Shown piece after piece: positions 1 to 8,412 of a stretch of 64,000 nucleotides of DNA (positions within the stretch are counted from its first letter, which is position 1; the number at the start of each line of letters is the position of its first letter). The stretch covers positions 62,001 through 126,000 of the forward strand of contig JAWSUF010000003.1 in assembly GCA_033549365.1 (NCBI GenBank), read 5' to 3'. A program made the position numbers and the translations under genes. This DNA is from Acidobacteriota bacterium (GTDB taxonomy: Bacteria; Acidobacteriota; Aminicenantia; Aminicenantales; Saccharicenantaceae). Under the pieces are notes generated by a model. It searched no databases. It was not told the origin of the DNA and worked only from the letters and a program-made list of their open reading frames with translations.

Positions 1-2
1 GA

Positions 3-191
3 TGGACGAACACGGAAAACGGCCGGCTCTATGTCTATCAGGCCGCCCTGCCGGGATTGGAACAGGAGCCGTTTCCTCTGATGTTCATCCGGGCCACGCG
101 GCCGGCCGAGGCCGGCATTTCCGACGCCCGCGATGCCGTTGTCGATTTATCCGGCATCTCCCTCAAGATCGGCCTCAAGATCCTCTTCTAA
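3..191 (+). CDS. C-terminal end of a probable outer-membrane beta-barrel protein (5' truncated by window)
   Basis: An open frame enters from the left edge and ends at a TAA just before the convergent carB stop. The 62 visible residues end in SGISLKIGLKILF. The last strand alternates hydrophobic and polar residues and finishes with Phe, the usual C-terminal recognition signal for insertion of outer-membrane beta-barrels. No start or conserved domain is visible, so the family cannot be named. Reading this frame rather than the overlapping longer one is supported by the sensible residue composition and the tail-to-tail arrangement with carB. Confidence 0.5.
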   Translation, partial: WTNTENGRLYVYQAALPGLEQEPFPLMFIRATRPAEAGISDARDAVVDLSGISLKIGLKILF

Positions 192-3100
192 CCCTCAACG
201 GATTCCTCGATGTCCCTGTATTCGTCCCAGTGCCTGATCTCGAGATCCCGAAAAGTCTTGGCCGTCAGCGACTGCACGAACAATTCGGCCACCTGGAGGT
301 TCGTCAGCAGAGGAACGGAAAAATCGACCGCCAGGCGCCTCAGACGGTAATCGCCGTCAAGCTCGATCGTCTTTTCCGGGTTGGGGACCGAAAGGACGAA
401 ATCGATCCGGCCTTCCGTGATAAGTGTGCGGATGTTCGGTTCCCGCTTTGTCTGAATCTTGTGGAGCAAGGTATTGGGAAGCCGGTGTTTTCGCAGAAAC
501 AGCGATGTTTTCTCGGTGGCATAGAGCTTGTACCCTCCGGCCTTGAGTGCCCGGGCCGATTCGAGGAACCGCGTTTTCGCCTTGTCTCCGCCGAGGCTCA
601 GAAGAAAGCTCCCTCCCGGTCCCGGCAGCCGGTATCCGGCCGCGATGAGAGACTTCAGAAAGGCCTCGTGGACATCCCGGCCCAGGCAGGCCGCTTCTCC
701 CGTTGAAGCCATCTCGACGCCCAGCGCGGGATCCGCTCCTTTCAGCCGGGAAAATGAAAATTGGGGCGCCTTGACCCCGACATGGTTGAGATCCAGGGTT
801 GATGGCAAACCCCGGGTCAGGGCCTTGATTTGGGCGGTCCTGTTCTTCGGATCTCCATTGGGGGCGCTTCCGGCATTCGGGGCGACCAGGCCGGCTTCCA
901 TCACCATCGCCCGCACGGCCAGGTCGATGAAATTCGTCCGGGAGACTTTCGAGACGAACGGAAACGACCGCGAGGCCCGAAGATTGCATTCGATGACCTT
1001 GAGGGCGTTGTCCCTGGCCAGAAACTGGATGTTGAACGGGCCGGTGATGCGGAGCGCCCGGGCGATCCGGGTTCCGATCTCGCGCACCCTGCGGATGGTC
1101 TCGATATAGAGTTTCTGAGGGGGCAGAACCATGGTGGCGTCGCCGGAGTGGACGCCCGCGTTTTCGATGTGCTCGACGATGGCCGAGATCACAATCTCGC
1201 CCGCCCAGGCAACGGCATCGAGCTCGATTTCCTTGGCGTTCATGATGAACTTGGAAATGACGACCGGATAGTCCGGCGTCACGCGGGAGGCCTTCTCCAG
1301 GTAACCGGCGAGATCGCGCTCGTTGAAGACGAGGCTCATGGCGGCCCCGCTCAGGACATAGGAGGGCCGGATGAGAACGGGAAAACCGATCGACCGGGCG
1401 AAAGCCCGGGCCCGGGCCGGGCTGGTCAGCTCGCGCCACTCCGGCTGGTCGATGCCCAGGCCGTCGAGGAGGCGGGAAAATTTGGTGCGGTTTTCGGCGC
1501 GGTCGATGCTGCGGACCGGGGTGCCCAGGATGCGCAGGCCCGCCCGGCCGCATTTCAGGGCGATGTTGTTCGGGATCTGCCCGCCCGTCGAGACGATGAC
1601 GCCGTCCGGGTTTTCCTTGTCGTGGATGTCCATAACCCGTTCGAAGCTCAGCTCGTCGAAATACAGCCGGTCGCAGACGTCGTAGTCCGTCGAGACGGTT
1701 TCGGGATTGTAGTTGATCATGACGGTCCGGCATCCCGACCGGGCCAGGGTCCGGGCGGCATTGACGCAGCACCAGTCAAACTCGACGGACGAACCGATGC
1801 TGTAGGACCCCGAGCCAAGAACCATGACGGTCGGCCGTCCGGCGGCCGCTTCATCCGCCGCGTCGGCCTTCGGTCCGAAAGCGACGTCGTCTTCGGATCC
1901 GTGATAGGTCAGGTAGAGATAGTTCGTTTTTGCCGGATACTCGGCGGCCAGGGTGTCGATCTGCTTGACGACCGGCTCAATGCCCAGCCTTTTTCGGGCG
2001 CGCCGGACATCGGGCTCCCGCGATCGGGTCAGAAGGGAGATCTGCTTGTCGGAAAAGCCCGCCCTCTTGGCTTCGCGGAGGAGGTCCGGATCCAGACGCC
2101 CGAGCTTTTTTCCGTCCAGCCGGGCCTCGATGTCCACAATATTCTTGATCTTGTGAATGAACCAGGCGTCGATCCGCGTCAGGGATCGAATCCGCTCGAC
2201 CGTCCATCCCTTACGCAGGGCTTCGGCGATGCCGAACAGACGCTCGTCGGTCGGGCGGCGGAGTTCCTTTTCCAGGTCCGCGAAGGAGTAATTGGCATTG
2301 CAGACGACGCCGTACATGCCGACCTGGAGCATGCGGGCCGCCTTCTGGAGGGCCTCTTCGAACGACCGTCCCAGGGCCATGACCTCGCCGACCGACTTCA
2401 TTTCGGAACCGATTTTCTTCGACACCCGGGCGAACTTCTTGAGATCCCATCTCGGGATTTTTACGGCCAGGTAGTCGAGGGCCGGTTCGAAGCAGGCCGA
2501 TGTCACCTGGGTGATCGAGTTGCGGATTTCCGGAAGTATCCGGCCCAGGCAGATCTTCGCGGCGACGGCGGCCAGCGGATAGCCTGTGGCCTTGCTGGCC
2601 AGGGCCGAGCTGCGCGACAGGCGGGCGTTGACCTCGATAATCCGGTAATCGCCGGTTTTCGGGTTCAGGGCGTATTGGATGTTGCACTCGCCGACGACGC
2701 CCAGGTGCCGCACCGCCCGGAGGGCGATTTCCCGGAGGCCGTGATATTCGGTGTTGCTGAGAGTTTGGGACGGGGCAACGACGATGCTTTCTCCGGTGTG
2801 GATGCCCATGGGGTCGAAGTTTTCCATGTTGCAAACGGCGATGGCGTTGTCGGCGGCGTCGCGGAGGATCTCGTATTCGATTTCCTTCCAGCCGTCGAGA
2901 TATTCCTCGACGAGAACCTGGCGGGATGCGGAAAAGGCCCGGCGGAGGGCTTCGCTCAGCTCCCGGGAGGTGTGAGCCGGTCCGCTTCCGCGTCCCCCGA
3001 GGGCGAATGCCGCGCGGGCCATGACCGGATAACCGATCGCGTCCGCCGCCCGGAGCCCGGCTTCGACCGATCCGACGGCGATGCCCCGAGGTGTTTTGAG

Positions 3101-3511
3101 TCCGGCTTCGGCCAGGGCCGCGTTGAACAACGCCCGGTCCTCGGTTTTCTCGATGACCTCCATGGGGGAACCGAGAACTTCGACCCGGAAGCGCCGGAGA
3201 GTTCCCGATTTCCAGAGGGCCGCTCCGCAGTTGAGGGCGGTCTGCCCGCCGAAGGCGGCGAGGAGGCTGTCGGGCCGCTCCCGGCGGATGACTTCGGTTA
3301 CGAATTCCGGTGTCACGGGGAGGAAATAGACTTTGTCGGCCAGGCCTTCGCTGGTCTGGATGGTGGCGATATTGGGATTGACGAGAACGACCTCGCAGCC
3401 TTCCTCTTTGAGCGTCTTGACGGCCTGGCTGCCCGAGTAGTCGAATTCGCCGGCCTCGCCGATCTTCAGGGCGCCGCTTCCGAGAACGAGGACCTTGCGG
3501 GCGATCGTCAT
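188..3511 (-). CDS. carB: Carbamoyl-phosphate synthase large subunit
   Basis: Makes carbamoyl phosphate from bicarbonate, ATP and glutamine-derived ammonia for pyrimidine and arginine synthesis, in the cytoplasm with CarA. The 1107 residues hold two homologous ATP-grasp halves. The first begins KVLVLGSGALKIGEAGEFDY and contains a GGRGSG loop; the second begins near residue 565 with VMVLGSGSYSIGSSVEFDW. A C-terminal allosteric (MGS-like) domain covers about the last 150 residues. It is slightly longer than the usual ~1070. Its ATG overlaps the carA stop in an ATGA, so the pair is translationally coupled. The 3' end overlaps by 4 bases the end of the convergent outer-membrane protein gene. Confidence 0.98.
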   Translation of the reverse strand: MTIARKVLVLGSGALKIGEAGEFDYSGSQAVKTLKEEGCEVVLVNPNIATIQTSEGLADKVYFLPVTPEFVTEVIRRERPDSLLAAFGGQTALNCGAALWKSGTLRRFRVEVLGSPMEVIEKTEDRALFNAALAEAGLKTPRGIAVGSVEAGLRAADAIGYPVMARAAFALGGRGSGPAHTSRELSEALRRAFSASRQVLVEEYLDGWKEIEYEILRDAADNAIAVCNMENFDPMGIHTGESIVVAPSQTLSNTEYHGLREIALRAVRHLGVVGECNIQYALNPKTGDYRIIEVNARLSRSSALASKATGYPLAAVAAKICLGRILPEIRNSITQVTSACFEPALDYLAVKIPRWDLKKFARVSKKIGSEMKSVGEVMALGRSFEEALQKAARMLQVGMYGVVCNANYSFADLEKELRRPTDERLFGIAEALRKGWTVERIRSLTRIDAWFIHKIKNIVDIEARLDGKKLGRLDPDLLREAKRAGFSDKQISLLTRSREPDVRRARKRLGIEPVVKQIDTLAAEYPAKTNYLYLTYHGSEDDVAFGPKADAADEAAAGRPTVMVLGSGSYSIGSSVEFDWCCVNAARTLARSGCRTVMINYNPETVSTDYDVCDRLYFDELSFERVMDIHDKENPDGVIVSTGGQIPNNIALKCGRAGLRILGTPVRSIDRAENRTKFSRLLDGLGIDQPEWRELTSPARARAFARSIGFPVLIRPSYVLSGAAMSLVFNERDLAGYLEKASRVTPDYPVVISKFIMNAKEIELDAVAWAGEIVISAIVEHIENAGVHSGDATMVLPPQKLYIETIRRVREIGTRIARALRITGPFNIQFLARDNALKVIECNLRASRSFPFVSKVSRTNFIDLAVRAMVMEAGLVAPNAGSAPNGDPKNRTAQIKALTRGLPSTLDLNHVGVKAPQFSFSRLKGADPALGVEMASTGEAACLGRDVHEAFLKSLIAAGYRLPGPGGSFLLSLGGDKAKTRFLESARALKAGGYKLYATEKTSLFLRKHRLPNTLLHKIQTKREPNIRTLITEGRIDFVLSVPNPEKTIELDGDYRLRRLAVDFSVPLLTNLQVAELFVQSLTAKTFRDLEIRHWDEYRDIEESVEG

Positions 3512-4605
3512 CCCAGGCTCTCCAGAAATTCCGACAGAAATCGGGCGGCGTCCGTCGGGCCGGGGCAGGCTTCGGGGTGGAACTGGACGGAGGAGAAAGG
3601 CTTGCGGATGTGGCGGATCCCTTCGTTTGTCCCGTCGTTGGCGTTGGTGAACCAGGGCCGCCAGTTTCGCGGAAGTGTCCGGGTGTCGACGGCATAGCCG
3701 TGATTCTGGCTGGTGATGTGGCAGCGCCGTGTTCCTTCCTCGAAACAGGGCTGATTCTGGCTCCGATGGCCGAACTTCAGCTTGAAGGTCGAGGCACCGG
3801 CCGCAAGGGCCAGAATCTGGTTTCCGAAGCAGATGCCGAAGATCGGCAGCCCGGCGCCCATCAGACGTTTGACGGTCCGGATGACGGGTGCGGCGGTCAT
3901 CGGATCTCCGGGGCCGTTGGAAATGATGATCCCCCGGGGGGAGAAATCCAGAAGGCGGGAGAAATCCGTCGCGGCGGGGACACGGACAACGGCAAATCCC
4001 CCGGCGGCGAGAGAGCGAACGATGTTCAGCTTCGTCCCGCAGTCGATGAGGACGACGGCGCGGCGCGCCCCGGGATTGGCGATGCGGATTTCGTGCGTCG
4101 AAACTTCGGAGGACAGGTCGCGGGCGTTCGGGTCGGGCAGGCGCCGGGCCCGGCGGACGAGGGTCCGTCCGTCAAGCGGGTCTTCGGTTGCATCCAGGAG
4201 GCCGGGCATGACGCCGCGGGCGCGGAGGCGCCGGGTCAGGGCCCGGGTGTCGATGCCGGCGATTCCGGGAATGCCGTTTTCCCGAAGCCAGGCCTCGAGC
4301 GTTTTGCGCGAGCGGATATGAGAAGGCGCCTCGCAGAATTCGGAGACGACATAACCGGCGATTCGGGGCCGGTCGGATTCGAAACTTTCGGGATCGACGC
4401 CGTAGTTCCCGATCAGGGGATAAGTTTGGCAGAGGATCTGGCCGTGGTAGGAAGGGTCGGTTATGGACTCCGGGTAACCCGTCATCCCGGTATTGAAAAC
4501 GACTTCCCCCCCGATGCGCGCGGGCGCGCCGAATCCTATACCCTCCCAGACGCTTCCGTCGGAGAGGGCCAGCACCGCTTTTCGTATGGGGTGATCCTCC
4601 GGCAC
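3508..4605 (-). CDS. carA: Carbamoyl-phosphate synthase small (glutaminase) subunit
   Basis: Hydrolyses glutamine and channels ammonia to CarB. The N-terminal CarA domain (about residues 8-150) carries the family pattern NTGMTGYPE. The C-terminal class I amidotransferase has the nucleophile Cys259 in GICFGNQ and the His343/Glu345 pair in SVQFHPEA. Length (365) is normal. The GTG start used here has no Shine-Dalgarno in front of it; a GGAGG lies inside the first codons, 8 bases before an ATA codon that would give a start (RKAVLALSDG) matching the family better. The true start is therefore uncertain by about six residues. Confidence 0.96.
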   Translation of the reverse strand: MPEDHPIRKAVLALSDGSVWEGIGFGAPARIGGEVVFNTGMTGYPESITDPSYHGQILCQTYPLIGNYGVDPESFESDRPRIAGYVVSEFCEAPSHIRSRKTLEAWLRENGIPGIAGIDTRALTRRLRARGVMPGLLDATEDPLDGRTLVRRARRLPDPNARDLSSEVSTHEIRIANPGARRAVVLIDCGTKLNIVRSLAAGGFAVVRVPAATDFSRLLDFSPRGIIISNGPGDPMTAAPVIRTVKRLMGAGLPIFGICFGNQILALAAGASTFKLKFGHRSQNQPCFEEGTRRCHITSQNHGYAVDTRTLPRNWRPWFTNANDGTNEGIRHIRKPFSSVQFHPEACPGPTDAARFLSEFLESLG

Positions 4606-4967
4606 ATTTTCGGCGAGTATAGCACAACGCCCCCGGCCCTGTCATCCCTCATTGCTTTTTTCCGAACGAACCCGCGGCGGCTTCCGCTTTTCGGGCTCGG
4701 GTGAATCCCTTCACAAGACGTGTCCGAGCCCCGGCGAGTCTCGTCCACTCCGGTTCCGGGTCTCGCTCCCCTCCGCCTTCGGCTTCGGATCCATGCCCGC
4801 TCGACCCTCCAACGGCTTGTTCCGGGATCCGCCCTGCGCCCCGCGGAAGCCTTCCGAACTCTGGCTGCTGGATCTCACTGAAAAATCAATCAAATCCAGC
4901 AGACAAAGCAGAAGAGGGTTGATGGGGCCGGGGGAATAATGTAGATTAAGGTGGCGAGGAGGCGAGG
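4606..4967. other. Intergenic region between divergent carA and the DUF1573 gene, mostly repeat
   Basis: This 362-base gap holds no convincing gene. About 235 bases of it are a long-form dispersed repeat (listed separately). The right edge carries a plausible promoter for the DUF1573 gene: TTGATG at 4919-4924, 17 bases, TAGATT at 4942-4947. Confidence 0.7.
4668..4902 (-). repeat. Long-form hairpin-headed dispersed repeat (uninterrupted copy)
   Basis: Read on the minus strand, the element starts with a perfect 9-bp hairpin (CTGCTGGAT at 4865-4873, ATCCAGCAG at 4894-4902, 20-nt loop). It continues through a body that includes GCTTCCGCGGGGCGCA and ends at GAAAAGCGGAAGCC. The same body is found at 29221-29301 plus 29480-29581, where a second repeat interrupts it, and in shortened form at 46816-46868. 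The outer 31 bases recur with one mismatch at 7394-7425. No coding capacity is evident. Confidence 0.75.
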
Positions 4968-5744
4968 ATGGCGAGAAAAACGAGCGCAATTGTTTTTGTC
5001 CTATTGTTTGCCGCGGCGGCGGCCGGCTGCGAAGCCGGCGAAGCCTCCGCGAACAAACCCGTGGCCCATTATCCCAAGACGACCCATGATTTCGGCAAGG
5101 TCACCCACGGAGATGTGTTGAATCATGAATTCGTGGTCGTCAATAAAGGGGATGCCCCCCTCATGATCGATCAGGTCCACACCTCCTGCGGCTGCACGGC
5201 GGTTGTCATCACGGAAAAATCCATCGCGCCCGGCAAGGAAGGCCGCGTCAAGACGACCTTCAACACACGCGGGTATTCCGGAAGAACCATCATGTACATC
5301 TTTGTCGAGACAAACGACCGGAGCAACCGGAGACAGGAACTCAATCTCGTGGCCCATGTCGAAACGCCGCCCCAGCCGAAAATCGAGCTGGATATCTACA
5401 ACCTCGATCTGGGTTTGAGTCTCCAGGGCGAGGAGACCTCGTCCGTCGTCAGGGTCAGCAATCCCGGCGAGCTCGAGCTCCGGTTTGAGGCCGAGCATCA
5501 GGAGATCGAATTTTTCGTCGCGGGGAAGCGGGCGAAGTTTCCCCTGCGCATCCGGGCCGGAGGTTCGGTCGAAGTCGAATTGAAATTCCCGGGCTCGATG
5601 AAACGGGGCTCCATCCGGGACTATGTTCTCTTCAAATCGAACGACCCCATGCGTTCTTCCCTGTCCATCTTCGTCACGCGCTACATCGTCACCAAGAGCG
5701 AACTCAAGTCCCTCTTCGAAAAATACAAGGACGTCATTCGCTGA
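4968..5744 (+). CDS. DUF1573 lipoprotein
   Basis: 258-residue predicted lipoprotein: a hydrophobic signal (FVLLFAAAAAGC) ends in a lipobox Cys at about residue 21, so it should be anchored on the outer face of a membrane. The remainder contains the DUF1573 pattern (HDFGKVTHGD, then a NKGDAPLMIDQVHTSCGCT stretch around residues 57-75), an Ig-like beta-sandwich domain common in secreted proteins of Bacteroidetes and Acidobacteriota. A second similar sandwich follows from about residue 140. Function of the family is unknown. It stands first in a plus-strand run; the next gene begins 50 bases downstream. Confidence 0.85.
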   Translation: MARKTSAIVFVLLFAAAAAGCEAGEASANKPVAHYPKTTHDFGKVTHGDVLNHEFVVVNKGDAPLMIDQVHTSCGCTAVVITEKSIAPGKEGRVKTTFNTRGYSGRTIMYIFVETNDRSNRRQELNLVAHVETPPQPKIELDIYNLDLGLSLQGEETSSVVRVSNPGELELRFEAEHQEIEFFVAGKRAKFPLRIRAGGSVEVELKFPGSMKRGSIRDYVLFKSNDPMRSSLSIFVTRYIVTKSELKSLFEKYKDVIR

Positions 5745-5794
5745 AACCCGCGGCCGCCCCCTCCGGACGCGGCGCGGCGAAAGATAGGGCTGCC

Positions 5795-6073
5795 ATGTCC
5801 CGCATGTGTCCGAAAGGCAAGACCGCCGGCACCCCTGTTCTTTTTGACGTGACGGTTGTTCCGCGCGCGGGCCGGGCCGGCGTTGAAAAGACGGGGGATC
5901 GCGCCTACCGTGTCCGGGTGACGTCTCCCCCCGAGGGCGGCCGGGCCAACCGTGATGTCCTTCGTCTTCTGGCCGAGTTGTGGGGCGTTCCGCCGTCATC
6001 TCTGTCCGTCGTGCGCGGAGAGACGTCCCGCCGCAAAACCGTCGCCTGCCGCGATCCCCGCATGGCGGGATGA
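5795..6073 (+). CDS. DUF167 (YggU-like) family protein
   Basis: A 92-residue protein with the DUF167 signature: PRAGRAGV near the N terminus, then VRVTSPPEGGRANRDVL and a closing GETSRRKTV. Members are small cytoplasmic proteins of unknown function, often encoded near cell-division or proline genes; here it precedes a nucleoside transporter with no clear link. The start ATG has only a weak ribosome site; a second ATG does not occur before the domain, so the start is fairly secure. Confidence 0.85.
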   Translation: MSRMCPKGKTAGTPVLFDVTVVPRAGRAGVEKTGDRAYRVRVTSPPEGGRANRDVLRLLAELWGVPPSSLSVVRGETSRRKTVACRDPRMAG

Positions 6074-6084
6074 GGAGGATCGGA

Positions 6085-7395
6085 ATGGACATTTACAATC
6101 TCGTCAGCCTGGCCGGGATTTTCATTCTGGTCGGTTTCGCCTGGATGTGTTCGTCGGCCCGCCGCTCCGTCAATTTCCGGGTCATTGTCTGGGGCATCGG
6201 ACTGCAATTCCTGTTCGCCTTTTTCATTTTTGTGGTTCCGGCCGGGTCGCAATTTTTTCTGTTCGTCAACCGGGCGGTCGTGGCCGTGCTGGACAGCGCC
6301 ACGGCCGGAACCCGGTTCGTCTTCGGACGTCTGGCCATGCCGCCCGGGGCGGTCAATGAAGCCGGCGAGACCTCGCTCGGCTATTTTCTGGCCTTTCAAG
6401 GTCTGCCGACCATTATTTTCTTCGCCGCCCTGGTCGCCGCGCTCTATCACCTCGGCATTCTGCCCGCCGTCATCCGTCTCTTCGCCCGGGTTTTCACCCG
6501 CCTGATGCGGGTCAGCGGCGCCGAGGCCCTGTGCGTCTCGAGCAACATTTTCGTCGGCGTCGAATCGGCCCTTGTCGTCAAGCCCCACTTGAAGGACATG
6601 ACGCGCTCCGAGCTCGGCACCATTCTGACCGCCGGAATGGCCACCATCGCCTCGACCGTCCTGGCACTCTACGTCATGCTTCTTCAGAACCAGCTGCCGA
6701 CCATTGCCGGCCACCTCGTGTCCGCCTCCTTCATTTCGGCCCCGGCGGCACTTGTCATGGCCAAGCTGATCATGCCCGAGATCGGAAAACCCGTGACACT
6801 CGGTCTGGACGTCCAACCCCATTACGAAAGAGAAGACAATGTCATTCTGGCCGTCATCAACGGCGCAACGAGCGGATTGAAGCTTCTGGGCGGAATTATC
6901 GCCCTCCTCATCGCCTTTCTCGGGCTTCTGGCTCTCCTCAACTTCATGCTCGGCGGCGCCGGCGGCCTTTTGAACAAGGCGTTCGGCTGGGAGACCGCCT
7001 GGACCTTCGAGTCGCTGCTCGGGATCGTGTTTTATCCCTTCACGCTGGCCATGGGCGTTCCGCCCGCCGATGCCGTCGAAGTGGCCCGGATCATCGGCGA
7101 GCGGACGGTGACGACCGAGGTCGTCGCCTACGGCCATCTCTCCGATCTCATGGCCCGCGGCGTTCTCCAGCACCCGCGGTCGGCCCTGATCGCATCCTAC
7201 GCCCTGTGCGGTTTCGCTCATATTGCCTCGCTGGCCATCTTTATCGGAGGTTTGGGCGCCCTCGCTCCCGAGCGGACGGGCGATCTCTCGCGCCTCGGCT
7301 TTCGGGCGCTCCTGGCCGCAACGCTGGCCTGCCTCATGACGGGCGCCGTGGCCGGAGCCTTCACGACGGGCGGCTCCATTCTTCTCGGCCGCTGA
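6085..7395 (+). CDS. Concentrative nucleoside transporter (CNT/NupC family)
   Basis: 436-residue inner-membrane protein expected to take up nucleosides with H+ or Na+. The order of hydrophobic segments and the motifs FQGLPTIIFFAAL, the AEALCVSSNIFVGVESALVV stretch and GMATIASTVLALYV match the NupC/CNT core and gate domains. Start chosen at the ATG that follows GAGGAGG by six bases; an in-frame start 35 codons upstream lies inside the DUF167 gene and would add an arginine-rich, non-membrane leader. The gene ends just before a fragment of dispersed repeat. Confidence 0.93.
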   Translation: MDIYNLVSLAGIFILVGFAWMCSSARRSVNFRVIVWGIGLQFLFAFFIFVVPAGSQFFLFVNRAVVAVLDSATAGTRFVFGRLAMPPGAVNEAGETSLGYFLAFQGLPTIIFFAALVAALYHLGILPAVIRLFARVFTRLMRVSGAEALCVSSNIFVGVESALVVKPHLKDMTRSELGTILTAGMATIASTVLALYVMLLQNQLPTIAGHLVSASFISAPAALVMAKLIMPEIGKPVTLGLDVQPHYEREDNVILAVINGATSGLKLLGGIIALLIAFLGLLALLNFMLGGAGGLLNKAFGWETAWTFESLLGIVFYPFTLAMGVPPADAVEVARIIGERTVTTEVVAYGHLSDLMARGVLQHPRSALIASYALCGFAHIASLAIFIGGLGALAPERTGDLSRLGFRALLAATLACLMTGAVAGAFTTGGSILLGR

Positions 7396-7425
7396 ACCCG
7401 CGTCGGCTTCCGCTTTTCGGGCTCG
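7394..7425 (-). repeat. Terminal fragment of the long-form dispersed repeat
   Basis: These 32 bases match 4668-4699 with a single mismatch (GAACCCGCG, one variable base, then CGGCTTCCGC and CTTTTCGGGCTCG). They begin with the last codon and stop of the transporter gene. The rest of the repeat is absent, so this is either a relic or an end left by a deletion. Confidence 0.6.
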
Positions 7426-7486
7426 AAGGTGTGAGACATTCGGAAGGCGGCGCGCGTCTTGATTTATGGAGGTTCGGCCGGGGATG

Positions 7487-7495
7487 TGTTAGAAT
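7487..7495 (+). promoter_or_regulatory. Extended -10 promoter upstream of the Usp gene
   Basis: TGTTAGAAT gives a TG-N-TAGAAT extended -10. There is no -35 box at the right distance, consistent with an extended -10 promoter. A strong ribosome site (AGGAGGT) lies just downstream before the ATG. Confidence 0.4.
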
Positions 7496-7524
7496 GACGG
7501 ACAACAACTCCCCAGGAGGTCCAT

Positions 7525-8406
7525 ATGAAAGTCAAAATCATGCATATCCTTTGGGCGACGGATTTTTCCGACGAGGCCGGAAACGCACTCAAAATCGCCC
7601 AGGCCTTCGCCAAGGCCTTCGGCGCCCGGCTGACCGCCCTGCATGTCGTGCCGGATTATGCCCCCCTGCTCCACGAAGTGGTGGCGGCCCAGGTTGCGGA
7701 TTTCAGCCGCCGGGTCCGGGAATTGAGAAAAGCGACGCGAAAAAAAATCGAGACCGAAGCCAAAAGACGCCGCATCACGTTCAAGGACATTCTGGTCGAA
7801 AGCGGCTCGGCGCCGAAAAAGATCGTGGAAACGGCCGAAAAAAAGAAGGCCGATCTCATCGTCATCGGTCGGAAGGGGCTTTCGGCCATGGAAAAAGTCT
7901 TTGTCGGCAGCGTGGCCAACCAGGTTCTGCGGGCCTCGTCCGTGCCCGTGCTCATGACCGGCGGCGGAAAACCCCGCGCTTCCTTCAAGAAAATTCTCGT
8001 GCCGACCGATTTTTCCGTCCAGGAGGAAATCGAGCGGGACTATGCCTGGGCGCTGGCCGGCGCCTTCGGGGCCGACTTGACCCTTCTTCACGTCCTGGAA
8101 CTCCATGAGTACAGCTTCTCCCCAAGAGAGCTGCAGGCCGTTTTCGACGATGTCCTGGGACGGCTGAAGAAGAGGAAAGCCCGGACCAAGGGATCGTTCC
8201 AGGTCCGTGAAGACGTGACGCGGGCGGTGAACGCGGCCGGGGGCATCGTCGAATACGCCGAGAGAAAAAAATCCGATCTCATCGTCATGTCAACGTGCAC
8301 CGAGGGATTCCTCCAGCGGTTTTTCCTGGGAAGCAATACCGAGAAGGTGATCGCCTATGCCGGGATTCCCGTCTTCGCCATCCCGGCGGCCTTCTGCAAG
8401 GTCTGA
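7525..8406 (+). CDS. Tandem universal stress protein
   Basis: 293 residues with two Usp (UspA-like) domains, roughly 1-150 and 152-293. The first has a complete ATP-binding loop G-x2-G-x9-G-S (GRKGLSAMEKVFVGS). In the second the loop is altered (STCTEGFLQRFFLGS), so probably only the first domain binds nucleotide. Such proteins help cells survive starvation and energy stress; the exact role here is not known. Start supported by AGGAGGT eight bases upstream. The next gene, dprA, begins six bases after the stop. Confidence 0.92.
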   Translation: MKVKIMHILWATDFSDEAGNALKIAQAFAKAFGARLTALHVVPDYAPLLHEVVAAQVADFSRRVRELRKATRKKIETEAKRRRITFKDILVESGSAPKKIVETAEKKKADLIVIGRKGLSAMEKVFVGSVANQVLRASSVPVLMTGGGKPRASFKKILVPTDFSVQEEIERDYAWALAGAFGADLTLLHVLELHEYSFSPRELQAVFDDVLGRLKKRKARTKGSFQVREDVTRAVNAAGGIVEYAERKKSDLIVMSTCTEGFLQRFFLGSNTEKVIAYAGIPVFAIPAAFCKV

Positions 8407-8412
8407 CGCCGG

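Noticed and set aside
830-3697. Long open frame (955 codons) on the plus strand opposite carB
   Set aside because: carB on the other strand is a certain gene. In GC-rich sequence the antisense frame stays open by codon bias, and its translation shows no domain and an Asp/Gly/Arg-heavy composition.
4652-4989. Short frames across the 4.7-kb and 29.3-kb repeats as real small proteins
   Set aside because: Similar peptide wording in both places only reflects the shared repeat DNA; frames lack ribosome sites, differ in frame and are interrupted.
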